Source: Saprospiraceae bacterium (GTDB taxonomy: Bacteria; Bacteroidota; Bacteroidia; Chitinophagales; Saprospiraceae). Taken from it: 36,353 nt of DNA. The notes below the pieces were generated by a model. It was not told the origin of the DNA and ran no database searches. It worked only from the letters and a program-made list of their open reading frames with translations. The position numbers and the translations under genes are program-made. Positions 27,444-36,059 of this stretch are shown here, piece by piece. How positions within the stretch are numbered: position 1 is the stretch's first letter; each line of letters starts with the position of its first letter. The DNA lies in NCBI GenBank assembly GCA_020846655.1, contig JADLDL010000300.1, positions 1-36,353 of the forward strand. Reading direction: 5' to 3'.

Positions 27444-29309
27444 CTATTTCACCGTGAACTTGAAGGTGATGGTGCCGGTTTGATCGGCGGCGGCGGATGG
27501 CGCGAAGCGGAATTGCCGGGCCCAGGTTACGGCCATTTTGCGCAGTTCGCTGTCGTTCGTGGTTGAACCGGCTTGGGTGTAGTCGGCTACAGTTACTACC
27601 CCTTCTTCATTTACGGCAATCCGCACGACGATTATGCCCCCTTTCTGGGTGTTATCCACCATAGTAGGCCGGTTCTGGATTTTGCGGCCGCCGAGGCCGC
27701 CGCCGATGGATATACCGACACCATCGCCACCACCGGCTCCACCGCCGGAGCCGGTACTTGTGCCAAAGGGGTTGTCGCCGGGGACGCCCTGGTTTCCGGG
27801 CTTGCCGGTATTTCCCTGGCCGGTTCTGGCTGCACCGCTACCGAAGGAACTTCCAAATGATCCTTTTATCTTATCGCGTCTGGCCTGTTCCTGTTTGGCG
27901 GCCTCCTCCGCTGCCTGGCGTTGGCGGTCTTGTTCGGCCAAACGGTCGGCTTCCTGTTTGCGGACGCGCTCCTGCTCGGCTTGTTGTTTCTTTTTGGCTT
28001 CCTCCTTTGCTTTTCGGATCGCGGCGGTTTCCGGATCAGTGTCTGTTATTTTGGCAAGGGAATCCCGGGCAGGGGCCGCGCCATCTGCAGACAGGTCTTT
28101 GGGGGTGGCGGCTGCGGGTTTGCGGGGAGAAGGAGCGGCCACTTGCCGGGGCTGAGGCTGGAGCGCCGCTACGGGTTGGCTGTCGCGGGCGGTGGAATCC
28201 TGCAGCACAAAGTCTGCTTGCGCGCTGGTATCCTGCGTTTGCGAAAAGCCCGGAATAAAAAACCAAGCCAACAGGCTGGAAACGACCATACCCAGGGGCA
28301 CAAAAACCATGAGTTGGCGTTTTTTCTGGCGCAATTGTTTTATGTTCAATAAGGCGTCTTCCACATAGGGATTGTTGGGGTAATCCTGTAAGAATTGCAG
28401 GTAAGCCGAGGTTTTGTTCTGCCGTTCCACTTTTTTCCAGGCGTTGAGTACGTCCTGTTCGTATTGCCGGGCAGCGGCGGCTTGCTGTTCCTGTTTGGCC
28501 TGGGCTTCCTGTTGCTGGCGGATCCAGGCTTCCTGCACGCGTTGTGCCTCTTGCGCCCGTAGTTCATCCCGTCTTTTCCGATCCCGTTCTTCTGCTTCCC
28601 GCAGCAGGCGTTCCTGCCGCAAGGTGTCCATGTTTTTGCGCGCCACGGAGCTGAAGAGACTATCCCCGTGCTCGTGTAAAAAATCGGCCCAAGCCTGTTC
28701 AGTATTCAGGTCCTGTGCCCGTTGCCAGGAGGCTGCGCGTTCTCTTTCTAGCTGCTCCTGCCGTATTTTTTGCTCTTTCTCGCGTTGTATCCGGGCCTCT
28801 TCTGCGGCTATGGCTTGCAAGCGCTTTTGTTCTATTTGTCTGCGGGATTCCTGGATGTCGCGGGCGGCCGATTTGATGCCTTCCACCACCAGTTTGTACG
28901 GCATATCGGTACTAGGCCATTGGTTGGAGCAAATCGGGAAATCGCCGGAGGGCAAGGCCTGGATTTTGCTGATGGGATGCGCCTCCCAGTCGCAGTCGCG
29001 GGCGATGACTGGCAACAGCCGGCATTTGCCTTGCTCGTGCCGGCGCATGGCAGCGGGCAATTCGTGTTGTTGAATGTAGTGAGAAGCAAAAAAATCGGCG
29101 CTGAGCAGAAGGATCAGCAGCTCCGCTTGTGCCAGTTGGGCTGAAATAGCGCGATCCCAGTCCTCGCCGGGTATAATTTCATGATCGCCCCACAAATCCA
29201 GGATGCCGTTGCTCACCTGAACGGCCAGGTGTCTGCGAAGTTTATCCCGCACGTCGTGGTCTTCACGGGCGTACATGATAAACGTTTTCAGCGGTATTTC
29301 TTTTGCCAT
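27444..29309 (-). CDS. TIR domain - coiled coil - transmembrane - TonB-like C-terminal fusion protein
   Basis: This protein has 621 residues from the ATG at 29309; the frame extends 33 residues upstream, but a -7 box lies inside that part. Residues 8-145 are a bacterial TIR domain: KTFIMYAREDHDVRDKL, ILDLWGDHEIIPGEDWD, and ADFFASHYIQQHEL with Glu83 at the NADase catalytic position. Residues 150-330 are a charged Gln/Glu/Arg coiled coil with two AYxxFLxxYP-type repeats (about 206-220 and 302-320). A single transmembrane helix (332-353) follows a KKRQ positive patch, so the N-terminus is cytoplasmic. A Pro/Ala-rich then coiled periplasmic linker (about 355-480) and a Gly-rich stretch lead to a TonB-like domain (545-621: IVVRIAVNEEGVVTVADYTQ, GSTTND, TGTITFKF). 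The helix lacks the TonB SHLS-type His, so ExbB/ExbD coupling is uncertain. The fusion is unknown to me. Confidence 0.9.
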   Translation of the reverse strand: MAKEIPLKTFIMYAREDHDVRDKLRRHLAVQVSNGILDLWGDHEIIPGEDWDRAISAQLAQAELLILLLSADFFASHYIQQHELPAAMRRHEQGKCRLLPVIARDCDWEAHPISKIQALPSGDFPICSNQWPSTDMPYKLVVEGIKSAARDIQESRRQIEQKRLQAIAAEEARIQREKEQKIRQEQLERERAASWQRAQDLNTEQAWADFLHEHGDSLFSSVARKNMDTLRQERLLREAEERDRKRRDELRAQEAQRVQEAWIRQQQEAQAKQEQQAAAARQYEQDVLNAWKKVERQNKTSAYLQFLQDYPNNPYVEDALLNIKQLRQKKRQLMVFVPLGMVVSSLLAWFFIPGFSQTQDTSAQADFVLQDSTARDSQPVAALQPQPRQVAAPSPRKPAAATPKDLSADGAAPARDSLAKITDTDPETAAIRKAKEEAKKKQQAEQERVRKQEADRLAEQDRQRQAAEEAAKQEQARRDKIKGSFGSSFGSGAARTGQGNTGKPGNQGVPGDNPFGTSTGSGGGAGGGDGVGISIGGGLGGRKIQNRPTMVDNTQKGGIIVVRIAVNEEGVVTVADYTQAGSTTNDSELRKMAVTWARQFRFAPSAAADQTGTITFKFTVK

Positions 29310-29327
29310 GGATGCGTTCGATCTACG

Positions 29328-29335
29328 CAAATGTA
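29328..29335 (-). promoter_or_regulatory. -7 box of the TIR-TonB gene
   Basis: The complement reads tacatttg, matching TAnnTTTG, 18 bases before the chosen ATG at 29309. It supports that start over the longer frame. No clear -33 box is seen. Confidence 0.45.
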
Positions 29336-29399
29336 GGCAATCACGTGGAAACATACCGATTCCGCGCGGGCGCTTGGAAAAGAGGCCGGCTTCTATAGC

Positions 29400-29451
29400 A
29401 TTGGGCATTGAACCTATTCAACTATTAAAATTGAAATGTTCAATGCCCAAT
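29400..29451. repeat. Foldback of cattg words
   Basis: attgggcattgaac (29400-29413) returns exactly as gttcaatgcccaat (29438-29451), a 14-bp stem, with a smaller ttcaa/ttgaa pair inside the loop. It lies between the TIR gene and the 3' end of the haloperoxidase-like gene. Confidence 0.75.
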
Positions 29452-29491
29452 CCCGTAGGCGGCGGCTTCTTCGGGCGACTCTTTAGGCGGT

Positions 29492-30868
29492 TCACTTCGG
29501 TTCCCGATGTGCCGCCGCCGAGCCTCCGGCTGCCCCTTTCCCACCCGGCAGGGCGCCGCCCGCGCCATCGTCTTTTACTTTCCAAACGATGACGGCGGCT
29601 ACTTTTTTGCCCATTTCCAAGGCGACTTCATTGTCGGTCCGAAAATGAATACCGCCCTGAAACCGCGATTCGGCGCCGTCTTTTGCTCTTTTCTGAAAAT
29701 ACACCCGTTCGGCGGGAAAGAAATCCGAATAGAGTTCGGCCATGACGCAGCCGAGCATGGCGTGGCCGGAGGGATAGCCGGGAAACGGCGGGGTGAAAAT
29801 CAGGATCGGCTGGAAAGTGGTGTCGTACTGGTCGGGGCGGGTACCCCAGTAGGCATACTTGGCGTCCCAGCAGGCAGCAAAACCGTCGTACATGCCAACG
29901 GCGCTGATGGCGTACAGGCGCGCGGCGCGGGGTGGATTGAGGTGCAGGTTGTATTCGAATATTTTTTGGTTCAGGAGGTCGTCCCAGTAGGATTGGCTGG
30001 CAAAAAAGAAGGCATTGGCCGTGGCGCGAAAGCCGGGTTGGAAGGCTTTGAGTTCGGCCATGTCTTTGGCAAAATCGGGCGGCGGGCCGGGCCGGAACTG
30101 GCTGCTGCTGTCCAGCGCCACGGTTTTGTTGCGGCCGGCGAGGGGCAGGGAGGGCGTGCCCTGCCACAAGCCGGGCTCTTGCGGGCGTTTGCCGTCCCAA
30201 GCCATTTTGGGCGTATAGTGTTGGGTTTCTTCGATTTCCTGCCGGGCAATCCGCTGGCCCAGTTCGAATCCGGCCCGGGTATCGCTGGGAAAAGCCACGC
30301 CGGCGGCAATGCGCGAGGCCATGACTTGTTCCGCCAGGCGCTGTACCGAATCGGCGAGTGCCGGATAAAAATGGGCAATGATCGTGGCGGCGGCGCCGGC
30401 GGCTACCGAGTGTTCGCAGGGATACGCCGGGCTTTCGGGCTTGGGAATCAGGCATTTGATCCGCTTGTCGACGGCAAACGGGCGCGGGCGGTGGTGGGCA
30501 TACTTGCTGTCCCAGGCGGCGATGGTAGCGTCGTAGATGGCCGTGCCGACCAGGAGGTTGGCCAGGGCGCCGTTGTAACTGGTGTCGTTCATCCACAAGG
30601 TGTTGACCATTTTATACCAGCGGTAGCCGGGCGCGCCGGCGTTCCAATAGTGGATTTGCTGGCGCCCGGCGGCGTCCAGGGCTTGCTGCCGGGCGAGCAC
30701 CTGGGCGACTTCGGCCTTGTAGCCGGCGGGTTTCGGCAGACTATAGGCCTTGCCGGAGGGGATAAACCAGGTTTTCCAGCGGCCGGCGCCGGGCTCCGTT
30801 TGGGCGGGCGCCACCGCAGCCCAGAGCAGGAAAAGGAGCAGCGTGAGGGTACTTTTTTGCATATTCAT
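29492..30868 (-). CDS. Vanadium-haloperoxidase/PAP2-superfamily exported protein
   Basis: This protein has 458 residues from the ATG at 30868 (the frame extends further but a signal peptide, LLLFLLWAAVAPAQ, starts here). It shows the phosphate/vanadate site of the PAP2/vanadium-haloperoxidase superfamily: GTRPDQYDTTFQP, PPFPGYPSGHAMLG and ESRFQGGIHFRTDNEVAL. An N-terminal half repeats part of the pattern (HHRPRPF, YPCEHSVAAGAAA), as in bacterial vanadium-dependent haloperoxidase-like proteins. It could be an acid phosphatase-like enzyme instead of a haloperoxidase; sequence alone does not decide. It is divergent from the LytS-type kinase. Confidence 0.87.
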   Translation of the reverse strand: MNMQKSTLTLLLFLLWAAVAPAQTEPGAGRWKTWFIPSGKAYSLPKPAGYKAEVAQVLARQQALDAAGRQQIHYWNAGAPGYRWYKMVNTLWMNDTSYNGALANLLVGTAIYDATIAAWDSKYAHHRPRPFAVDKRIKCLIPKPESPAYPCEHSVAAGAAATIIAHFYPALADSVQRLAEQVMASRIAAGVAFPSDTRAGFELGQRIARQEIEETQHYTPKMAWDGKRPQEPGLWQGTPSLPLAGRNKTVALDSSSQFRPGPPPDFAKDMAELKAFQPGFRATANAFFFASQSYWDDLLNQKIFEYNLHLNPPRAARLYAISAVGMYDGFAACWDAKYAYWGTRPDQYDTTFQPILIFTPPFPGYPSGHAMLGCVMAELYSDFFPAERVYFQKRAKDGAESRFQGGIHFRTDNEVALEMGKKVAAVIVWKVKDDGAGGALPGGKGAAGGSAAAHREPK

Positions 30869-31014
30869 TGCTTTTTTAGGGCAAGAATATCGGGATTGCG
30901 GCAAGCCCGAAAGCCGCCGTCAACCAACGGCAGAACAGCGGCTACCGACGACGGGATGCCGTCAACGGCCGGAAATTGTCGCGGCCCGGCGTTGGCCCGC
31001 CGCTGCATTTGCGC

Positions 31015-31022
31015 TAGCTTTG
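31015..31022 (+). promoter_or_regulatory. -7 box of the LytS/LytTR operon
   Basis: tagctttg matches TAnnTTTG 68 bases before the kinase start codon, in the 222-base spacer shared with the divergent haloperoxidase-like gene. No good -33 box is seen. Confidence 0.45.
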
Positions 31023-31090
31023 TCGCGGACCGGAAGCGCCACAAGGGCTGCGGCGGGACACTTGCAATATCATTTTGCCTACTTTTCCGA

Positions 31091-32128
31091 ATGAATATTT
31101 CGATTGATAAAAAGCGCGTCCGTTTGTTTGCACAGATTGGCCTGGCCTTTTTGGTGCTGTCGTGGCTGAGCGATTTGACGAGCCACGCCGACACCTTTCC
31201 GGGCCATGCGGCCAACAGCCTGTGGCGCGCGGTGTATATCGTGGCCGCCAATTTTGTCCTGTTCGAGTACACCCTACCCTATCTCTCGCGGAAACGGATT
31301 TTCAGGTCGCTGCTGGCCCTCGGGGCGCTGTTTCTGGTGTTTACGTTTGGTTTTTTTGCCTGGCGGCAAATAGGGATCGAGTTGCACCTCTGGTCGGTGT
31401 ATGACAGCTATGAGCGGCTGCTGGACGGCGTATGCGACCAGTTTAAAGCCAACATTCCCACGGTTTTCTTCTTTGGCATCGTTCGGCACCTCTACGATTT
31501 TACGCAACTGCGGCAATTGGCCCAGCAACTGCGGATTGAAAAACAGGAAGCCGAATTGAATTTCCTGAAATCGCAGACCAACCCGCATTTTTTATTCAAT
31601 ACCCTGAACAATATCTATGCGCTGGCCAAGGACAAATCTGAACAGGCACCGGAATCCATCCTGCGCCTGTCGCAAATCCTGCGCTATATGTTGTATGAAA
31701 CCAGCGGCGCCTATATTCCGATCGAACAGGAGATCAAAGTCATCAGCGATTATATTGCCCTGGAGCAATTGCGCTACGACGATACCTTGCGGGTGAGTTA
31801 TAAAAACGATATAGAAGATATGAAACAAGCCCTGCCGCCGCTGTTGCTGATCCCGCTGGTTGAAAATGCGTTCAAACACGGGGTGTCGGAAACCCGCAAC
31901 CAGCCGTTTGTGGATATTTTTCTATCGGTAAAACAACGGCAACTGCGCCTGGTGGTGAAAAACTCCACCGATGAATCGCCCGATGAACGCCCGGTGAAGG
32001 AAAACATCGGCCTGTCCAATTTGCGGCGCCAACTGGAATTGCTCTATACCGACTATCAACTTTCGGTACAACAGGGCGAATCGGAATTTACCGCCACCCT
32101 GCACATCAACCTGGCCAGCCATGTCTAA
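31091..32128 (+). CDS. LytS/YehU-type sensor histidine kinase
   Basis: This protein has 345 residues. An N-terminal membrane region has about four hydrophobic segments (residues 10-130) and no recognised sensor domain. The kinase core has the LytS-type H-box SQTNPHFLFNTLNNI (phospho-His) and N-box LLIPLVENAFKHGV, then GLSNLRRQLELLY. The same frame is open back into the haloperoxidase antisense, but the ATG at 31091 follows a -7 box and fits the family. It overlaps the response regulator gene by 8 bases. Confidence 0.93.
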   Translation: MNISIDKKRVRLFAQIGLAFLVLSWLSDLTSHADTFPGHAANSLWRAVYIVAANFVLFEYTLPYLSRKRIFRSLLALGALFLVFTFGFFAWRQIGIELHLWSVYDSYERLLDGVCDQFKANIPTVFFFGIVRHLYDFTQLRQLAQQLRIEKQEAELNFLKSQTNPHFLFNTLNNIYALAKDKSEQAPESILRLSQILRYMLYETSGAYIPIEQEIKVISDYIALEQLRYDDTLRVSYKNDIEDMKQALPPLLLIPLVENAFKHGVSETRNQPFVDIFLSVKQRQLRLVVKNSTDESPDERPVKENIGLSNLRRQLELLYTDYQLSVQQGESEFTATLHINLASHV

Positions 32129-32804
32129 ACTCCGCTGCATCATCATCGAAGACGAGCCGCTGGCTGCCAAAGTGCTATCCGGCTATATCCAGCAGGTGCC
32201 GTTTCTGGATTTGCAGGGCATTTTCAAAGACGCCATTTACGCCAGCGATTATTTGCGGCAGCACCCCACCGATCTGATTTTCCTCGACATCCACCTCCCG
32301 AAACTCAAGGGCATGGCGTTTTTAAAAACGCTGCTGGCGCCGCCGGCCGTGATCGTGACCACTGCCTACCACCAGTACGCCGTGGAGGGTTTTGCCCTGA
32401 ACGTGACGGACTACCTGCTGAAACCCTTTGGTTTTGAGCGGTTCCTGGTGGCCGTGAACAAAGTGAAACCGAGCCCGGTGGAAAAACCGGCGCCCGAAGA
32501 GCCAAAGGAATACCTGTTTTTGACCGTCCAGAAAAAGAAAGTGAAAATCCTGTTCGCCGAGATCCTGTACATCGAAAGCCAGCGGGAATACGTCAAAATC
32601 GTGACGACCAAGGGCGAGTACCTGTCCAAAATGGGCACCCAGGACATCGAGGCGCTGCTACCGCCCCAGGCCTTTCAGCGCATTCACCGCTCCTTTATCA
32701 TCGCGACCGGCAAGGTGGACTCGTACACCGCCGAAGTGGTGGAGATCCAAGGCATGCGTATTCCCGTCGGGCGGGCGTACCGGGAGGTGCTGGAGCGGCT
32801 GTAG
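32121..32804 (+). CDS. LytTR-family response regulator
   Basis: This protein has 227 residues. The receiver domain (1-115) has IIIEDEPLAAKVL, the phospho-acceptor Asp56 in LIFLDIHLPKLKG, and the conserved Lys in DYLLKPFGFERF. A Pro/Glu linker follows, then a LytTR DNA-binding domain (about 130-227: VKILFAEILYIESQREYVKI, FQRIHRSFII). It pairs with the preceding kinase (8-base overlap). Targets are unknown; the divergent haloperoxidase-like gene or the downstream ior genes are candidates. Confidence 0.94.
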   Translation: MSKLRCIIIEDEPLAAKVLSGYIQQVPFLDLQGIFKDAIYASDYLRQHPTDLIFLDIHLPKLKGMAFLKTLLAPPAVIVTTAYHQYAVEGFALNVTDYLLKPFGFERFLVAVNKVKPSPVEKPAPEEPKEYLFLTVQKKKVKILFAEILYIESQREYVKIVTTKGEYLSKMGTQDIEALLPPQAFQRIHRSFIIATGKVDSYTAEVVEIQGMRIPVGRAYREVLERL

Positions 32805-32852
32805 GATGCGCGCGCAGGCGGGTATTTGATTTTCGTAACGTATTGTTTGATT

Positions 32853-32888
32853 TTTGCAAGCGCGCCGCCGGGCGGCGGGCTAACTTTG
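32853..32888 (+). promoter_or_regulatory. Predicted promoter of the ior-like operon
   Basis: taactttg (32881-32888) matches TAnnTTTG. A TTTG at 32853-32856 lies 24 bases upstream, slightly longer than the usual 19-21. A GC-rich self-complementary stretch fills the spacer. Confidence 0.4.
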
Positions 32889-32925
32889 AGGTTGGCTTAT
32901 TTTTATTTCAACAACAATCTGCGTC

Positions 32926-33381
32926 ATGGCAATCTTTAACTTGACTATCAACGGCAAAACCCGACAGGTGGACGTTGACCCTACCACCCCCATGCTGTGG
33001 GTGTTGCGCGATCACCTGGACTTGCCCGGCACCAAATACGGCTGCGGCGTGGCGGCCTGCGGCGCCTGCACCATCCACCTGAACGGCAATGCGATGCGCT
33101 CCTGTGTGCTGCCCGTTTCGGCGGCGGAAGGCCAGTCTATCACCACGATCGAAGGCTTGTCTGAGGAGGGCGAGCACCCTGTTCAGCAGGCTTGGTTGGA
33201 ACACGACGTGGCCCAATGCGGCTATTGCCAGGCCGGGCAAATCATGAGCGCCGTCGCTTTGCTCAACAATAACCCCAAGCCCAGCGATACCGATATCGAA
33301 ACCTTTATGGCCGGCAATATTTGTCGCTGCGGCACCTATTCGCGCATCAAAGCCGCCATCAAAACGGCAGCCGGACACTGA
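32926..33381 (+). CDS. iorA: (2Fe-2S) subunit of a xanthine-oxidase-family enzyme (IorA-like)
   Basis: This 151-residue iron-sulfur subunit carries two clusters. A plant-ferredoxin-type domain has the cysteine set [16 protein letters not shown] plus the later Cys in RSCVLP. A C-terminal helical domain has [15 protein letters not shown] and NICRCGTY. This is the small subunit of aldehyde/isoquinoline-type molybdenum hydroxylases. It passes electrons from the molybdenum centre of the next gene product. No FAD subunit gene is next to it, as usual for IorAB. Confidence 0.93.
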   Translation: MAIFNLTINGKTRQVDVDPTTPMLWVLRDHLDLPGTKYGCGVAACGACTIHLNGNAMRSCVLPVSAAEGQSITTIEGLSEEGEHPVQQAWLEHDVAQCGYCQAGQIMSAVALLNNNPKPSDTDIETFMAGNICRCGTYSRIKAAIKTAAGH

Positions 33382-33427
33382 GCCGCCTGCCCCTTTTTCA
33401 CCTGCCATCCAGAAAAAGAACTTAGAA

Positions 33428-35683
33428 ATGACTATTGTTAAAACAACATACAACAGGCGGTCTTTTTTGAAAGTGACGGCCCTTTCCGGCGGCGGTATGC
33501 TGCTGGGTTTCAATTGGTTTATGAACGTGGTGCCTCCGGGAAAAACGGGCGCTGCGGCCCTTGCGGCGGCTGGCGTGGACCTGAACGGCTTTATCCAGAT
33601 CACCAGCCAGGGCGAGGTCACCATTTTCTCGCCCAACCCCGAATTTGGCCAGAACCTGATGACCTCCCTGCCCATGATTGTGGCCGAAGAACTCGATGTG
33701 GACTGGAAAAACGTGCGCGTGGAGCAAGCCCGGTTCAACACTGAACTTTATACGCGCCAGATGGCCGGCGGCAGTCAATCGATCCGCCAAACCTGGCAAG
33801 CCTTGCGCACCGCCGGCGCGTCGGCCCGGCACATGCTGGTGCAGGCGGCCGCTCAGGCCTGGCAGGTGCCGGCCGCCGAAATTCGCACCGAAAACGGGGT
33901 TTTATCGCACAGCAGCGGCAAAACCGCCGGCTACGGCGAACTGGCTGCCGCCGCCGCCCAAATCCCGGTGCCCAAAGAAATTCAACTCAAAGAAGTCAAG
34001 GATTTTAAAATCGTCAGCACGCCCCGCCAGAACGTGGAGGGCGCTAACATCGTGACGGGCAAACCGATGTTTACGATGGATTACCGCCGGGAAGGCATGC
34101 TCATTGCCATGCTGACGCACCCGCCGGCCTTCGGGATGCAACTAAAATCCTTCGACGCCGCCGAAGCCAAAGCCATGCCCGGCATCCGCGATGTATTTAG
34201 CATCCAGGTGTACCAGGAGGGGTATGAAAAGGAAGTTTTTGACACCTGCACCTTCAATGACCTCGTGGTGGTGGTCGGCAACAGCACTTGGGAAGTGTTG
34301 AATGCCAAAAAGGCCCTGCGCATCGAGTGGGAACCCATCGCCACCCGTACCGAAATACAAAAATTCTGGGGCGGCCAAAAACGGGAAGTCACCATCCCCG
34401 GCGGCCTCGAGAACAGCACCGGGCACCAGCAGAGAATGGAGACCGAAGGCGCCAAGTCGGCAAAAGTGGCCCGCCGGGACGGCGACCCGGAGACGGCGTT
34501 TAAAAACGCTGCCCGGGTCATCGAGCGCAGTTATTCGGCGCCCTTTCTCGCGCACAACTGCATGGAGCCCATGAACTGTTTCGCGCACGTGACCGCCGAC
34601 AAAGCCGAACTGGTCGGCCCGGTCCAGGCGCCGGAGATGGTGGAAAAAACGCTCGCCGCACGACTGGGTTTGCCCCTCGACAAAATTGACATCCAGTTGG
34701 CCCGCATGGGCGGCGGCTTCGGGCGCCGCGCCTATGGCCAGTACATGGTGGAAGCAGCCGTCATTTCGCAACGGCTGAATGCCCCCATCAAACTGATCTA
34801 CACCCGGGAAGACGACATGAGCTACGGCATCTACCGGCCGGCCTACCACGCCACCTACCGCGCTGCCCTGGACGCCGACAAAAACCTCATCGGCTTCCAC
34901 GTGACGGCCGGCGGCATCCCGGAAAGTCCGCTGCACGCCAACCGTTTCCCCGCAGGGGCCATCGACAACTACCTGGCCGAGGAGTGGGCTATCCCCTCTA
35001 ACATCACCATCGGGGCCTTCCGCGCGCCGCGGTCCAACTTCATCGCCGGCGCCGAGCAATCGTTCCTCGACGAACTGGCCGAGGCCATGGGCAAGGACCC
35101 GATCGAATTCCGCCTGGAACTCCTGCAACGCGCCAAAACCAATCCGGTGGGCCAAAACAACGACTACGACCCCGGCCGCTACGCCGGCGTGCTGGAGTTG
35201 GTGCGGGAAAAATCGGGCTGGGCCAAAGGCAAAAAAAGCAAGACCGCGCGCGGCGTGGCGGCCTATTTCTGCCACAACTCGTATGCCGCCCATGTGATCG
35301 ACCTGACGGCCAAAAAAGGCAAAATCACGGTAGAAAAAGTCACCTCGGCGCTGGACTGCGGCATCATCGTCAATCCGCTGGGGGCCAGCAACATGGTGGA
35401 AGGCGCGGTGACGGATGGCATCGGCAATGCGTTTTACGGTGGCCTGCGCTTCAAAGACGGGCAGCCCGAGCAAAACAATTTCAATACGTACCGCATGATC
35501 CGGATGCCGGAAGCGCCGAAAGCGATCGAAGTGCATTTTGTCAAAAATGACATTCCGCCCACCGGCCTGGGCGAGCCGCCGTTTCCGCCGGTGTTTGGCG
35601 CCATCGCCAACGCCTTGTACAAAGCCACCGGCAAACGCTCGTACCACCAGCCGTTCCTGGCCGATGAGCGGGTGGTGGATTAG
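33428..35683 (+). CDS. iorB: Molybdopterin-binding subunit of a xanthine-oxidase-family enzyme (IorB-like), Tat-exported
   Basis: This 751-residue large subunit starts with a Tat signal, NRRSFLKVTALSGGGML. Molybdopterin-site segments include MGGGFGRRAYGQY, FRAPRSNFIAGAEQSFLDEL and the catalytic Glu in GLGEPPFPPVFG near the C-terminus. Family members hydroxylate aromatic heterocycles or aldehydes, with electrons leaving through the (2Fe-2S) subunit. It lies 46 bases after iorA. The Tat signal implies the folded holoenzyme works in the periplasm and the small subunit is carried along. Substrate unknown. Confidence 0.92.
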   Translation: MTIVKTTYNRRSFLKVTALSGGGMLLGFNWFMNVVPPGKTGAAALAAAGVDLNGFIQITSQGEVTIFSPNPEFGQNLMTSLPMIVAEELDVDWKNVRVEQARFNTELYTRQMAGGSQSIRQTWQALRTAGASARHMLVQAAAQAWQVPAAEIRTENGVLSHSSGKTAGYGELAAAAAQIPVPKEIQLKEVKDFKIVSTPRQNVEGANIVTGKPMFTMDYRREGMLIAMLTHPPAFGMQLKSFDAAEAKAMPGIRDVFSIQVYQEGYEKEVFDTCTFNDLVVVVGNSTWEVLNAKKALRIEWEPIATRTEIQKFWGGQKREVTIPGGLENSTGHQQRMETEGAKSAKVARRDGDPETAFKNAARVIERSYSAPFLAHNCMEPMNCFAHVTADKAELVGPVQAPEMVEKTLAARLGLPLDKIDIQLARMGGGFGRRAYGQYMVEAAVISQRLNAPIKLIYTREDDMSYGIYRPAYHATYRAALDADKNLIGFHVTAGGIPESPLHANRFPAGAIDNYLAEEWAIPSNITIGAFRAPRSNFIAGAEQSFLDELAEAMGKDPIEFRLELLQRAKTNPVGQNNDYDPGRYAGVLELVREKSGWAKGKKSKTARGVAAYFCHNSYAAHVIDLTAKKGKITVEKVTSALDCGIIVNPLGASNMVEGAVTDGIGNAFYGGLRFKDGQPEQNNFNTYRMIRMPEAPKAIEVHFVKNDIPPTGLGEPPFPPVFGAIANALYKATGKRSYHQPFLADERVVD

Positions 35684-35699
35684 GTGGGAGAACAGGCGC

Positions 35700-36059
35700 C
35701 GGGCGGGCAAAATAGACGAAACCACCACCTTTGCCGAAGGCGACATCCGCAAGATCCTGCCGCGCTACACCGAAGAAGCCCGCGTGGCCAACAAGGCCTT
35801 GCTGGAGGTGTTGCAGCAGTTGGCGGCCAGCCGGCAGGCTACGCCGGCGCAGATCGCCCTGGCCTGGGTGCTGGCCCAAAAACCCTGCATCGTGCCCATT
35901 CCGGGCACCACCAAACGGCATCGCCTGACTGAAAACAACGGCGCTGCCGCCATTCCACTGAGCGCCGGCGAACGGACAGCCATTGAGGCGGCGGCGGCGC
36001 ACCTCAAGGTGGTGGGGAGCCGGTATACGGAGCAGATGGAGCGGTCGACGGGGTTGTAG
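35700..36059 (+). pseudogene. Aldo/keto reductase, C-terminal remnant
   Basis: Directly after the iorB stop an open frame without a start codon gives about 118 residues that match the last third of an aldo/keto reductase: AGKIDETTTFAEGDIRKILP, RYTEEARVANKALLEVL, TPAQIALAWVLAQKPCIVPI and PGTTKRHRLTENNGAA. The N-terminal part with the catalytic Tyr, Lys and Asp is missing, and the match begins 16 bases past the iorB stop. This is consistent with a deletion that fused the region to iorB. A longer frame through iorB is only a shadow. Confidence 0.8.

Noticed and set aside
29507-31090. Upstream part of the long plus-strand frame that ends in the histidine kinase
   Set aside because: It is antisense to the haloperoxidase-like gene; the kinase begins at the ATG at 31091 after a -7 box.
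35538-35683. In-frame 5' part of the aldo/keto reductase frame inside iorB
   Set aside because: It overlaps the conserved C-terminus of iorB in another frame and shows no reductase sequence; similarity starts only at about 35700.
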